From the NCBI RefSeq assembly GCF_900105595.1, contig NZ_LT629784.1:3688501-3752500 (forward strand): a stretch of DNA of 64,000 bases, given 5' to 3'. Below the pieces are notes generated by a model, which saw nothing but the letters and a program-made list of their open reading frames with translations, made no database searches and was not told where the DNA came from. Origin of the DNA: Stappia sp. ES.058. Its GTDB lineage: Bacteria; Pseudomonadota; Alphaproteobacteria; Rhizobiales; Stappiaceae. Shown here in pieces: positions 8,293 to 17,730 of this stretch (positions within the stretch are counted from its first letter, which is position 1; each line of letters opens with the position of its first letter). The translations under genes and the position numbers were made by a program.

Positions 8293-9953
8293 GCATAAAG
8301 TCCCTGCAGGAACCAGCGCGGCGGCGCGCCATCGGGCGCTGAGCCCACGTCATAGAAGCCTTCCCGGTACAGCCAGAAGCGCCGGCCTTCGCCATCCTCC
8401 ACCCGGTAATAGTCGCGCGCCTGCGGCGGTTGCGGACTCTGCCACCAGGGCGGGACCAGCCGTTCGGGTCCCTCGCAGGCGCGCACCTCATAAAGCGCCC
8501 GCCGCCAGCGAAAGCGAAGCGGCGGCCCCTCGGGCACCATGGCCACCGCATCGACCGATTCGGGCGGGTCGATCAGACGCAAGGGCCGCAATTGCGGCGT
8601 GTCGGGCGCCTCGGGCGTCTCGGAGCACCACACGAGAGCGGTCGCATCGACCAGCGCCGCAGGCACCAGTTTCTGGCGCGCCTCCGGCAAATGGCTGTCG
8701 CACGGCAAAAAGCGGGCGACCCGGGCGATGCCGAGACGCGCCCCGAGACGGTCGATCAACACGTCGAGCGCTTCCGTCTGTTCGCCCGCTTGCGAGAAAT
8801 CGGCCTGAGACGCCTCGAAACGCTGCGCTTCCAGAACGCACAGGCGAACGAGATCGAAACCGAAGCCCGCGTCTAAATCGTCACCAAGGGCGGCGAGCTT
8901 TTCCGCGAACAGGCCGAGCACCCTTTTCGGATCGCGCAAGGCCCGGCTGGTCCCCACCGTCACGCGATTGACCACACCGTCCACCCGGAAGAGCGCCAGT
9001 TCGAAAGCCCGCCCACCCTCGCCGCGCCGCTCCAGATCGCCCGACAGCCGTTCGGCAAGCCCCAGGATCACGCCACGCACGTCCTCCTCCCGGGAAATCG
9101 GCTCGAAGAACCGTCGATCCGCCGCCAGGAGCGGTACGGCCAGGCGCGGCGAGATCGGCTCCGCCGCATCGCCCCGCAACCGGTCGATGCGGCGCACCAG
9201 CTCCCGCCCGAACCGGGAGGCAAGCGGACCGCGCGGTCGGTCGATGACATCGCAAACACGTGTCAGGCCCACCCGGGCAAGCGCATCGATCGTTGTCTCC
9301 TCAAGACGCAGGGCGGCCATCGGCAAGGGGGCGAGCGCATCGCGCCATTTCCCCGGCGGAACACCTTCGCACGCCGACGTCCCCGGCAGGCCGCTTCGCT
9401 CCGGCGCATGCCGCGCAAGCGCCCAGGCCGCCGCCGGCGTGTCGGCAACGGCCGCGCGCACCGCGAACCCCTGATCGTTCAGCCGGCGCAGGCAATCGCG
9501 CATGAGCGCGCGTTCACCGGCGGGGAGCATGCCTTTCTCCAGCGCCTCGTTCCCGGTGCGGGCGAAGAGATGCGCGCAGCCGGTGATGTCGAGCAAAAGG
9601 CCGTCGCCGCCATCCAGTGCGACAAGCGGCGTATAGCGGTCGCACCAGTCCGCCAGGGCGGCCAGCAAGGCCACCTCCTCACCCGGCGCCTGCGCGTCGC
9701 TCAACAGGCCCGGATGCCGGGCGCGGGCATCCGCCAGCGGCTCCCCCGCCAATACCCCAAGGTCATGGGCTGCCGCGTTGAGCGCCACGACACGCTCCGC
9801 CCCCTTCCGGGTGGCGATCACCGCGCGCGGGGCAGCCTCAGCGCCGCGGGAACGCCATGACGCGCCCCGTTCCAGACGCTCCAGCCGGTCTGTCGCCAGT
9901 TCGGGAAACCACAGGCTCACGATCCGCTGGCGCGGCAAAGCTTCGCATCGCAT
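8289..9953 (-). CDS. imuB: ImuB, catalytically inactive Y-family polymerase homologue
   Basis: Scaffold of the ImuA-ImuB-DnaE2 mutasome; in characterised systems it links DnaE2 to the beta clamp. The 554-residue protein has a Y-family fold but starts RIVSLWFPELATDRL, without the first acidic active-site motif of DinB/UmuC. This agrees with ImuB being a non-catalytic polymerase. The little-finger-like region and the C-terminal DYYRVEDGEGRRFWLYREG segment are typical. Start ATG at 9953 is preceded by GGAGTGGGATC. The start lies inside the 3' end of imuA, giving a 116-bp overlap. Confidence 0.94.
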   Translation of the reverse strand: MRCEALPRQRIVSLWFPELATDRLERLERGASWRSRGAEAAPRAVIATRKGAERVVALNAAAHDLGVLAGEPLADARARHPGLLSDAQAPGEEVALLAALADWCDRYTPLVALDGGDGLLLDITGCAHLFARTGNEALEKGMLPAGERALMRDCLRRLNDQGFAVRAAVADTPAAAWALARHAPERSGLPGTSACEGVPPGKWRDALAPLPMAALRLEETTIDALARVGLTRVCDVIDRPRGPLASRFGRELVRRIDRLRGDAAEPISPRLAVPLLAADRRFFEPISREEDVRGVILGLAERLSGDLERRGEGGRAFELALFRVDGVVNRVTVGTSRALRDPKRVLGLFAEKLAALGDDLDAGFGFDLVRLCVLEAQRFEASQADFSQAGEQTEALDVLIDRLGARLGIARVARFLPCDSHLPEARQKLVPAALVDATALVWCSETPEAPDTPQLRPLRLIDPPESVDAVAMVPEGPPLRFRWRRALYEVRACEGPERLVPPWWQSPQPPQARDYYRVEDGEGRRFWLYREGFYDVGSAPDGAPPRWFLQGLYA

Positions 9954-10677
9954 GATCCCACTCCAGCTCCACGATGCCGGGACATCCGCCCCGATTGCGT
10001 TGCAGCTCCACTTGCCAGCCGGGCCGGCCAAGGGGCGCCAGTCGAAGTCCCTCCCGTCTCCCACTCGGCCGCGCCGCGATGCGAAAGCGCGTGGCCGCGG
10101 CGCTCGGCGCAGCCCCTCCGGCATGGCGCAGCAGAAAGGCGGTCACGCCGCCTGCTTCCGCCCTCAGCAAAAGCCGCCGCGAGGCCGTGAGATCGAGCGC
10201 CCGGGGCGCACCCCGCATCTCCGCGACGACCGCGCAAACCCCCTTGGCCTGCACCCCTTCCTCAACCGCCCACAGCATCTCCTCGACACAGCGCGTGCGC
10301 ACCAGAACCACCCGCCCGGGATCGAGACCGAAGCGCGCCAGCCCCTCCGCATTGGGAGAGCCGGTTTCCCGTCCGCCGTCCGGCTCCGTGACCCAGAGAA
10401 CCGCACCGGAACACCGGGCAGCCAGACAGGACAGCATCGCGGCGGCAAAACCGGTCAGCGCACCGCCGGACCGGCTTTCGGCGCTTGTCGCCTCATGAAG
10501 CGTGCCGCAAGGCATCCCGGCAGAGGCAAACAGTCCGTCAAAGCCCGCAACGCCCGTGAGAAGACGGGCCGGACCCTGCCCGTTTGCGGCGGAGGCAGGG
10601 TCCGGCTGGAGCTGCACCTCGCTGGAGAGGCGTCCTTCGAGAGCCGCAACGCGGCTGCGCAGCTCGACAAGGAGCAT
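9838..10677 (-). CDS. imuA: ImuA, RecA-like mutasome accessory protein
   Basis: First gene of the SOS mutagenesis operon. The 279-residue product resembles the RecA/SulA-like ImuA family: an N-terminal LRSRVAALEG, a degenerate nucleotide-binding region (GMPCGTLHEATSAESRSGG), VLWVTEPDG, and the C-terminal RNRGGCPGIVELEWDHAM segment. The start was placed at the ATG 10677, where family similarity begins; a GTG at 10701 is the alternative. Transcription should begin next to the LexA box at 10715-10729. The last 38 codons overlap imuB in a different frame, unusually long for this gene pair. Confidence 0.9.
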   Translation of the reverse strand: MLLVELRSRVAALEGRLSSEVQLQPDPASAANGQGPARLLTGVAGFDGLFASAGMPCGTLHEATSAESRSGGALTGFAAAMLSCLAARCSGAVLWVTEPDGGRETGSPNAEGLARFGLDPGRVVLVRTRCVEEMLWAVEEGVQAKGVCAVVAEMRGAPRALDLTASRRLLLRAEAGGVTAFLLRHAGGAAPSAAATRFRIAARPSGRREGLRLAPLGRPGWQVELQRNRGGCPGIVELEWDHAMRSFAAPADREPVVSRTGDRPAGASGTGRVMAFPRR

Positions 10678-10714
10678 TCGGTCCGGATCGGGTCGGGGCA
10701 CGGCAACCACTTTT

Positions 10715-10729
10715 GTTCCTGTTATGTTC
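10715..10729 (-). promoter_or_regulatory. LexA (SOS) box upstream of imuA-imuB-dnaE2
   Basis: GTTC, seven bases, GTTC (GAAC-N7-GAAC on the coding strand) is a perfect match to the direct-repeat LexA site of alphaproteobacteria. It lies 37 bp upstream of the imuA ATG, where LexA would block the promoter. This cassette is a known SOS target in the class, so DNA-damage control of the operon is very likely. Confidence 0.9.
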
Positions 10730-10918
10730 TTATAGATTCCGAAACACGGCTCCAGAGTCAAGCGCCTCGTCGTCAGCATGGGCAGGACGAAACCATGCCC
10801 CGCCGCAATCACATTCGCGTGATCCTTTCCAAAGGCCGCCACAAGCTGCCGCGTGTAAGGAAAATTAAGCCTCAAGGTCCTATTGTTGCGCCAACTGATC
10901 GCAAAGGAGCCTGTTTCG

Positions 10919-12334
10919 TTGCGCCTCTCCCCATCCACATGGGCCGAACGCATTCTGCCGCCTGCCGTCTTCATGCGCGTTCAACCTGCGCTGGCACGGC
11001 TCGATGCGTTTTTCAACGGCGAACCGGACACCTCCCAGGCACAACGCATGGCGATGGTCGTGTTTCTCGTGCGCGTCCTCGGCGCGGCGCTCGCCTATGT
11101 GTCGCAGGTGATTCTCGCCCGCATGATGGGAAGCCACGAATACGGCATCTATGTTGTGGTGTGGACGCTTGTCATCGTGCTCGGCATCTTCGCGCCGCTC
11201 GGCTTCTCCTCTTCCGTCCTGAGGCTCATTCCGGAATACCGCACCCTGCCCCGGCCCGACCGGCTGAACGCATTGCTGTTCGGCAGCCGGCTGGCCGGCG
11301 GGCTTTCGGCCACCGCGATCGCCCTCGCCGGCGTCTTGGCCGTGTGGCTGTTTCAGGACTGGATCACCTCCTATTATGTCCTGCCGCTTTTCCTCGCCGC
11401 CGTCTGCCTGCCCCTCTACACGATCGGCAGCATTCAGGACGGGATCGCGCGTGCCTATGACTGGCCGCTGCTGGCGATGCTTCCCCTCTACATCTGGCGA
11501 CCGATCGTGCTTCTCGGCGGGCTCCTGCTTGCCATGCGTCTTGGCGCGCCTCCGACGGCGGCAACCGCCTGCACCGTCGCCATTGTCGCCACCTGGACGG
11601 TCACGCTCGTACAGATGCTGGTGCTCTCGCGCTCGCTGAAAACCGGACCGCCACGCCTGCCCTCGCGCGAAAACTGGACCTTCTCGGTCTGGCTCAAGAT
11701 CTCGCTGCCTATCCTGCTGGTCGAAGGCTTCTTCCAGCTCATCACCAGTGCCGACGTCATCCTCGTCAGCTTCTGGCGACCGCCCGACGAAGTCGCGATC
11801 TATTTCGCCGCCTCCAAGACCCCGGCACTGGCCCATTTCGTCTATTTTGCCGTACGCTCCGCCACCGCACATCGCTATTCGCGCCTGTTTCACAGCGGCG
11901 CGCACACCGAACTCACGGCCCTCGTCGGCAACACCGCGCGCTGGACCTTCTGGCCCACCCTGGCGCTGTCCCTGGTCCTCGTGCTGATCGGTCCCTTTCT
12001 TCTCTCCCTGTTCGGGCCGGGATTTGAAAGCGGCTACCCGGTGATGCTGATTCTTCTGTTCGGCGTGCTTGCGCGGGCATCGGTCGGCCCTGTCGACGCA
12101 CTGCTGACCATGGCCGACCAGCAGAACCGCTGTGCCTTGGTCTACGTTCTGACATTCGCGCTCAACATCGCGCTGAATGTCGTGTTGATTCCGATCTTCG
12201 GCATTCTGGGCGCCGCGATCGCGACCGCCATCGCCATGATGTTCGAGGCCACCGCCCTGTGCCATCAGGCCCGCGCCCGGTTGGGCCTCAACCCGTTCGT
12301 GCTTGCCAACACGCAAGGCGCTCGGCTGTCTTGA
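10919..12334 (+). CDS. Polysaccharide flippase (MOP/Wzx superfamily)
   Basis: Predicted inner-membrane lipid-linked oligosaccharide flippase. The 471-residue protein has about 12-14 hydrophobic segments and the family pattern FLVRVLGAALAYVSQVILAR, MGSHEYGIYV near the start, then a repeat half after about residue 220 (LKISLPILLVEGFFQL). I chose the TTG at 10919 because AAGGAG sits nine bases upstream. No good ribosome site precedes the first in-frame ATG at 10973, and the frame itself is open from further upstream. It is followed after 114 bp by an HfsK/CelD-like acyltransferase, so the pair probably serves one surface polysaccharide. The exact substrate cannot be read from sequence. Confidence 0.82.
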   Translation: MRLSPSTWAERILPPAVFMRVQPALARLDAFFNGEPDTSQAQRMAMVVFLVRVLGAALAYVSQVILARMMGSHEYGIYVVVWTLVIVLGIFAPLGFSSSVLRLIPEYRTLPRPDRLNALLFGSRLAGGLSATAIALAGVLAVWLFQDWITSYYVLPLFLAAVCLPLYTIGSIQDGIARAYDWPLLAMLPLYIWRPIVLLGGLLLAMRLGAPPTAATACTVAIVATWTVTLVQMLVLSRSLKTGPPRLPSRENWTFSVWLKISLPILLVEGFFQLITSADVILVSFWRPPDEVAIYFAASKTPALAHFVYFAVRSATAHRYSRLFHSGAHTELTALVGNTARWTFWPTLALSLVLVLIGPFLLSLFGPGFESGYPVMLILLFGVLARASVGPVDALLTMADQQNRCALVYVLTFALNIALNVVLIPIFGILGAAIATAIAMMFEATALCHQARARLGLNPFVLANTQGARLS

Positions 12335-12354
12335 GAACAATTTGGCGAACGCGA

Positions 12355-12369
12355 TTAACCACTGCTTAA
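12355..12369 (+). promoter_or_regulatory. CtrA-type box (TTAA-N7-TTAA) before the acyltransferase gene
   Basis: TTAA at 12355-12358 and again at 12366-12369 with exactly seven bases between, the full CtrA consensus spacing of alphaproteobacteria. It lies in the 114-bp gap, 79 bp before the start of the HfsK-like gene. TTAA is very rare in this GC-rich window, so the correct spacing is unlikely to be chance. Control by CtrA is inferred. Confidence 0.6.
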
Positions 12370-12391
12370 GGAAACAACCCCTTCAAGCGTC

Positions 12392-12414
12392 GGTTGTGGC
12401 AGACTTCCACAACC
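12392..12414. promoter_or_regulatory. 8-bp inverted repeat, candidate operator or leader hairpin
   Basis: GGTTGTGG and CCACAACC form perfect arms separated by seven bases, 34 bp upstream of the HfsK-like start codon and 22 bp downstream of the CtrA-type box. It could bind a dimeric regulator or fold in the mRNA leader. There is no T-run, so it is not an intrinsic terminator for the upstream flippase gene. Confidence 0.45.
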
Positions 12415-12448
12415 TGAAAGACGGGTGCGCGCTGACCGGGGAAAGACA

Positions 12449-13714
12449 ATGGCTCTTGCGACGGAACGGATGACCCCTGCATTGTCGACCTCGGTGTTTG
12501 CAAGGACGCGGCGGACGACCCCCGCGCCTTTGCAGCGAACACGACCGGACAGCGGGGGAGCATGCGTGAACGGCACGACCGCAGTAACCTTCACCGCAAC
12601 GCAGGCAGGCGAGCATATGTCGGCCTGGTCGGCACTCGCGGATACGGCCATAGAACCCAATCCGTTTTTCCGGCCGGACTTCCTGCTGCCCTACCTGAAG
12701 CACATGGATAATCGACAGGTTGCGATTTGCGCCGTCAGGGACAGCCGGGACGGCGCCTTCATGGCGCTTGCGCCCGTCGCACGCCGACGTCTCGGTCTCC
12801 TGGCGCCAAGCGCGACCGTGCATGCCGGGGAATATGGCCCGCTCGGAACCCCCTTGATCGCCCGGAGCGCCGATTCCGACACGCTGGCACTCCTGCTCGA
12901 TACAGCGGTTGCGCACTCGGGCACCGGTCTTGTCGCCCTCCCCTACCTGCGCACCGACGGGCCTGTCCACGACATGCTGCTCGAGATCGGCACGACCTCC
13001 ACGTGGCAGATGACACGCGAAGCGATCAGCCTGCGCGCCGGGCACGCAACCGGACCGACGGGACAGGAGCAATACGGGCTTCTGGGCACACGGCGACGAA
13101 AGGAAATCGCCCGGCAACTGCGCCGGCTTTCCGAAACCGGTGACACCGAGTTCCAAAGCCTGAGCGCATTGAACGACGTCTGCGCGGCGTTTGAAACGTT
13201 TCTGGCGCTGGAGGCGCGCGGATGGAAAGGGCGGCGTGGCACCGCGCTTGCCTGCGATCCCGAGCGTCTGGCCTTCGCCCGCACCTTCATCCATGAAATG
13301 GCACGAACCGGACGCGTGAGAATCGACCAGCTCGTCCTCGAGGCAAAACCCGTCGCCATGATGATCATGCTGCGCGATGGCCACCGTGTCTGGTCCTGGA
13401 AAATCACCTATGATGAACAGCTGTCCCGTTTTTCACCGGGCGCCCAGATCACCCGCTATGCGATGCGCCGGGATTTCGAAGAGCCGGATCTTGCCGAAGC
13501 CGATTCCCTCGCAATCCCCGATCACCCGATGATCACACCGCTCTGGCGCGGACAGGTGCCCTATACCACTGTCCTGCTGACGCGCGGACGATTTGCCACG
13601 GCAAGGCTGTCCCTGACCAAGGCCGACCATGCGCTGGCACGCGGACTTCGCGGGCTGGCTAAATCGACCCTGCGCCGTGTTCGGCGGCAGACCACCCGGG
13701 ACGACCCGGCCTGA
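12449..13714 (+). CDS. BioF2/CelD-like GNAT acyltransferase (HfsK-like)
   Basis: A 421-residue protein of the PF13480 type (double GNAT fold; CelD, HfsK and FemAB relatives). Visible landmarks are NPFFRPDFLLPYL near the N-terminus and RRKEIARQLRRL. In the C-terminal half are FLALEARGWKGRRGTAL, a classic family motif, followed by VRIDQLVLEAKPVAMMIML and WKITYDEQLSRFSPGAQI. Members acylate sugar intermediates in exopolysaccharide or holdfast synthesis; HfsK of Caulobacter is the best-studied alphaproteobacterial case. The ATG at 12449 follows GGGGAAAG. The preceding flippase and CtrA-type box support a cell-cycle-linked surface polysaccharide role, which is inference. Confidence 0.78.
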   Translation: MALATERMTPALSTSVFARTRRTTPAPLQRTRPDSGGACVNGTTAVTFTATQAGEHMSAWSALADTAIEPNPFFRPDFLLPYLKHMDNRQVAICAVRDSRDGAFMALAPVARRRLGLLAPSATVHAGEYGPLGTPLIARSADSDTLALLLDTAVAHSGTGLVALPYLRTDGPVHDMLLEIGTTSTWQMTREAISLRAGHATGPTGQEQYGLLGTRRRKEIARQLRRLSETGDTEFQSLSALNDVCAAFETFLALEARGWKGRRGTALACDPERLAFARTFIHEMARTGRVRIDQLVLEAKPVAMMIMLRDGHRVWSWKITYDEQLSRFSPGAQITRYAMRRDFEEPDLAEADSLAIPDHPMITPLWRGQVPYTTVLLTRGRFATARLSLTKADHALARGLRGLAKSTLRRVRRQTTRDDPA

Positions 13715-13720
13715 GGTCGC

Positions 13721-15361
13721 CTATTCTTCAAGCACCGCGGTCACGCCTGCCTCGTCGCGCAGCAGACGACGAATGACCTTGCCCGTCGTCGTCATCGGCA
13801 GGGCATCGACGAAGGCGATCTCCCGCGGATACTCATGCGCCGACAGGCGCGTGCGAACATGGGCCCGGATATTCTCTTCCAGCTCCGACCCCGGACGCGT
13901 GCCGGGCGTCAGGACCACGAAGGCCTTGACGATTTCCGTGCGCACGGGGTCGGGCTTGCCGACCGCCGCCGCCAGTGCCACCGCCGGATGCGACAACAGG
14001 CAGTCCTCGATCTCGCCCGGACCGATCCGATATCCCGAAGACGTGATGATATCATCCGTCCGCCCGACGAAATGCACGTAGCCGTCGCCGTCGAGCTCAC
14101 CGCGATCACCCGTCAGCATCCAGTCGCCGACGAATTTGGCCTCGGTCGCGGCATCCTCGCCCCAATAGCGCAGGAACATCACCGGATCCGGCCGGAGGAT
14201 CGCGATTTGTCCGTGTTCGCCCGGTGCGCACCTGGTGCCGTCATCGCCGACCACCGCCACGGTGTGGCCCGGAACCGGCTTGCCGATCGCGCCCGCACGG
14301 GAAACGCCGATCGCGCTGCAGGAGGCGAGCACTGCGTTGCATTCCGTCTGCCCGTAGAACTCGTTGACCGTCAGCCCGAGATCCTGGCGCGCCCAGTCAT
14401 AGGTTTCGCGCCCGAGCGCCTCACCGGCGGAACCGATGCTGCGCAGCGCGAGGTCGTACCTGAGACGCGAACGCGGAACGGTCCGCAGCATTTTCAGCGC
14501 CGTCGGCGGAACAAAGGCATTGCGCACGCGCTGGTCGGCGAGGAGCTGGAACGCGCGTTCGGGATCGAACTTCTCGAAGCGGTGTGACACCACCGGCACG
14601 CCCAGCGCCAGCGAGGGCAGCAGGGCGTTCAGCAAGCCGCCCGCCCAGGCCCAGTCTGCCGGCGTCCAGAACAGATCGCCCGGCTGCGGCAGGAACTCAT
14701 GCGCCATCTGGATGCCCGGCAGATGCCCTGCCAGCACCCGATGGCCGTGCAGGGCACCCTTGGGCGGGCCGGTGGTGCCGGAGGTGTAGATCATCATCGC
14801 CGGATCGTCGGGACCGGTCGGGACCGGCAAAAAGACATCCCGCCCCCCGGCAAGCAGCGCCTCGAAGGACAGCACATCGCCCGGCGTCTCCTGAGTGGAG
14901 ACGAGCAGCCTCAGATCGGGAAGGGCGTCGCGGATTTCAAAAAGTTTCGCGATGCCGGCCGCATCAGTGATTGCCGCCGATGCCCCGGAATTCTCCAGCC
15001 GGTATTGCAGGGCATCGACACCGAAGAGGTTGGCGAGCGGCACGACGATGGCACCGAGCTTGTAAAGCGCCAGATGGGCCACAAGCGTCTGCGGCGACTG
15101 CGGCAACAGCAGCGCGACACGATCACCCCGCACCACCCCTTTTGCCGCAAGCGCATTCGCCAGCCGGTTGGAAAGCGCCGCAAGCTGGCCATAGCTCCAG
15201 CGTGTTTCGACGCCGTCCTCATCCAGATGAATGAGCGCCAGACGGTCCGGGTCTCGCACCGCCCATGCATCACAGACTTCAACCGCGATATTGTAACGTT
15301 CGGGGATTTGCCAGCGGAACTGACGCAGCAGATCATCGTAACAGGATGCGGGTTGCAGCAT
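13721..15361 (-). CDS. AMP-dependent acyl-CoA synthetase
   Basis: A 546-residue ANL-superfamily ligase that activates a carboxylic acid as acyl-adenylate and then acyl-CoA. It has the P-loop-like MIYTSGTTGPPKGALHGHR, the FYGQTECN motif, DWMLTGDRGELDGDGYVHF with the hinge, and the C-terminal lysine in TTTGKVIRRLLRDE. It resembles medium-chain/acetyl-CoA synthetase-like enzymes rather than Acs itself, but substrate cannot be assigned. It converges with the HfsK-like gene (6 bp apart) and stands alone; the next gene on the strand is a CAP-domain lipoprotein. Confidence 0.88.
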   Translation of the reverse strand: MLQPASCYDDLLRQFRWQIPERYNIAVEVCDAWAVRDPDRLALIHLDEDGVETRWSYGQLAALSNRLANALAAKGVVRGDRVALLLPQSPQTLVAHLALYKLGAIVVPLANLFGVDALQYRLENSGASAAITDAAGIAKLFEIRDALPDLRLLVSTQETPGDVLSFEALLAGGRDVFLPVPTGPDDPAMMIYTSGTTGPPKGALHGHRVLAGHLPGIQMAHEFLPQPGDLFWTPADWAWAGGLLNALLPSLALGVPVVSHRFEKFDPERAFQLLADQRVRNAFVPPTALKMLRTVPRSRLRYDLALRSIGSAGEALGRETYDWARQDLGLTVNEFYGQTECNAVLASCSAIGVSRAGAIGKPVPGHTVAVVGDDGTRCAPGEHGQIAILRPDPVMFLRYWGEDAATEAKFVGDWMLTGDRGELDGDGYVHFVGRTDDIITSSGYRIGPGEIEDCLLSHPAVALAAAVGKPDPVRTEIVKAFVVLTPGTRPGSELEENIRAHVRTRLSAHEYPREIAFVDALPMTTTGKVIRRLLRDEAGVTAVLEE

Positions 15362-15443
15362 CGAAGCAACCTTTGTCGGTCAGGGATGCCGGACACTAGT
15401 CCTCATCGCGCTGCAGTGCAACAATCCGCCGTTCCTGCGTGAA

Positions 15444-15956
15444 TCACGGGGCCGGGGCAGCCAATACCAGAGACCAGAACACCCGGTACTTGGACCCCGG
15501 TGCGTAGGCAGTGGCGATGCCCATCCGGGTCGTGCGGTCATCCAGCATGACTGCGTTGTGCTTGGGCGAATCGCGCCAGCCCGAGAACGCTTCCGCCAGC
15601 GTGCGATAGCCGGCACTTGCGTTCTCGACCGCATAGGTCTTGCTCTCTCCGGCTGCGGACAACCGCGATGCGAGCCTGTTGTTCGGATCGAGCGACGCCC
15701 GCACATTGTTGGCTGAGGCCATGGCTTCCGCCTGCTGACGGGCGGCATGCATCAACATCGGATCGATGGTCAGCGGCCGAAGCCCGTTGTTCTGGCGATA
15801 ACCCGAGATCATCTGCTGCGCCGATGACGCATCGACGGCGGCGTCGACCCGCGCCAGGTCCTTGTAATAGGGCGGCACGGTCTCACGTCCCGGCACACAG
15901 CCGGCGAGGGCAAGCGCAAACAGCGAGAAAACGAGAACACGGGTGAATGACTTCAT
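15444..15956 (-). CDS. CAP/SCP-domain lipoprotein
   Basis: A 170-residue exported protein: a signal peptide with lipobox LALAGC (Cys at about residue 19), then a CAP (cysteine-rich secretory/allergen V5) domain. It shows YRQNNGLRPLTIDPMLMHAAR, the internal HN in SPKHNAVML, and the terminal FWSLVLA strand. Bacterial CAP proteins are extracytoplasmic; their activity is not well defined. The ATG at 15956 is used because the signal peptide begins there; the upstream in-frame extension has no such features. It lies downstream of ccr on the same strand, 93 bp away, but no functional link is obvious. Confidence 0.85.
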   Translation of the reverse strand: MKSFTRVLVFSLFALALAGCVPGRETVPPYYKDLARVDAAVDASSAQQMISGYRQNNGLRPLTIDPMLMHAARQQAEAMASANNVRASLDPNNRLASRLSAAGESKTYAVENASAGYRTLAEAFSGWRDSPKHNAVMLDDRTTRMGIATAYAPGSKYRVFWSLVLAAPAP

Positions 15957-16049
15957 GCCGCGGTCATACCGTGTCTGCCTTGGCAAGGCGAGGGAATTCA
16001 CCGACGGCGCCAAAACGAGACGCCGCCGGGTGTTTCCTGGTGCGACAGC

Positions 16050-17348
<1,299 letters not shown>

Positions 17349-17730
17349 GGTTGTCGTGTCCTCCCGTATTATGCATTTTCGCCGAAGCGCGGCCATTGCC
17401 GCGCCACTGCATGTCCCGATCCACACGCTCGCCCCGGAGAGTCCCGCAGAGAGACATTATTTGCTGCAGCGCGTCATTCGAAACCCGTTCCGCGCGCCCG
17501 TCACGAAACTATCGTTCGAAAAAAGGGCGTCACGCTATTGGACTATTGCTTAATTTACCCGTTTGCCCAAGACTGTTTTTGCATTGCACATAGAAATTCT
17601 GTGTGCGTGAGCGCTCTCATGCGCGCTCAAGGGAGGCCATATCGACCCGCGGCGACGGGCGTATCGGTGAAAAACAGGAAGATGCCGGGCCGGCGCGAAC
17701 GGCCACCGGCGCGATTGCGAGGAACAGTTC
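17349..17730. promoter_or_regulatory. Shared control region between ccr and ecm
   Basis: This 382-bp gap separates two divergent pathway genes. It is locally A+T-rich around 17500-17610, as expected for promoters. For ccr, TTGGGC and AATAGT with 17 bases between (coding strand, about 17544-17573) could be -35/-10, which is weak evidence. The most striking element is the inverted repeat at 17586-17606. No ORF in the gap looks real. Confidence 0.6.
17586..17606. promoter_or_regulatory. Candidate operator: 10-bp-arm inverted repeat
   Basis: Arms GCACATAGAA and TTCTGTGTGC are complementary at nine of ten positions around a single central base. The site sits in the divergent ccr/ecm region, 125 bp from the ecm ATG and 238 bp from ccr. 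A regulator of the ethylmalonyl-CoA pathway (CcrR-type TetR proteins are known in methylotrophs) is a plausible binder, but this is inference. Confidence 0.5.

Noticed and set aside
6433..8298. A 621-codon plus-strand ORF antisense to dnaE2
   Set aside because: Codon-phase shadow of a GC-rich gene; the protein is His/Arg/Gln-rich with no recognisable motif, whereas the opposite strand encodes a complete DnaE2.
10880..12340. A 486-codon minus-strand ORF antisense to the flippase
   Set aside because: Extremely charged, Gln/Arg/Asp-rich antisense reading with no motif; the plus strand has a clear multi-pass membrane protein.
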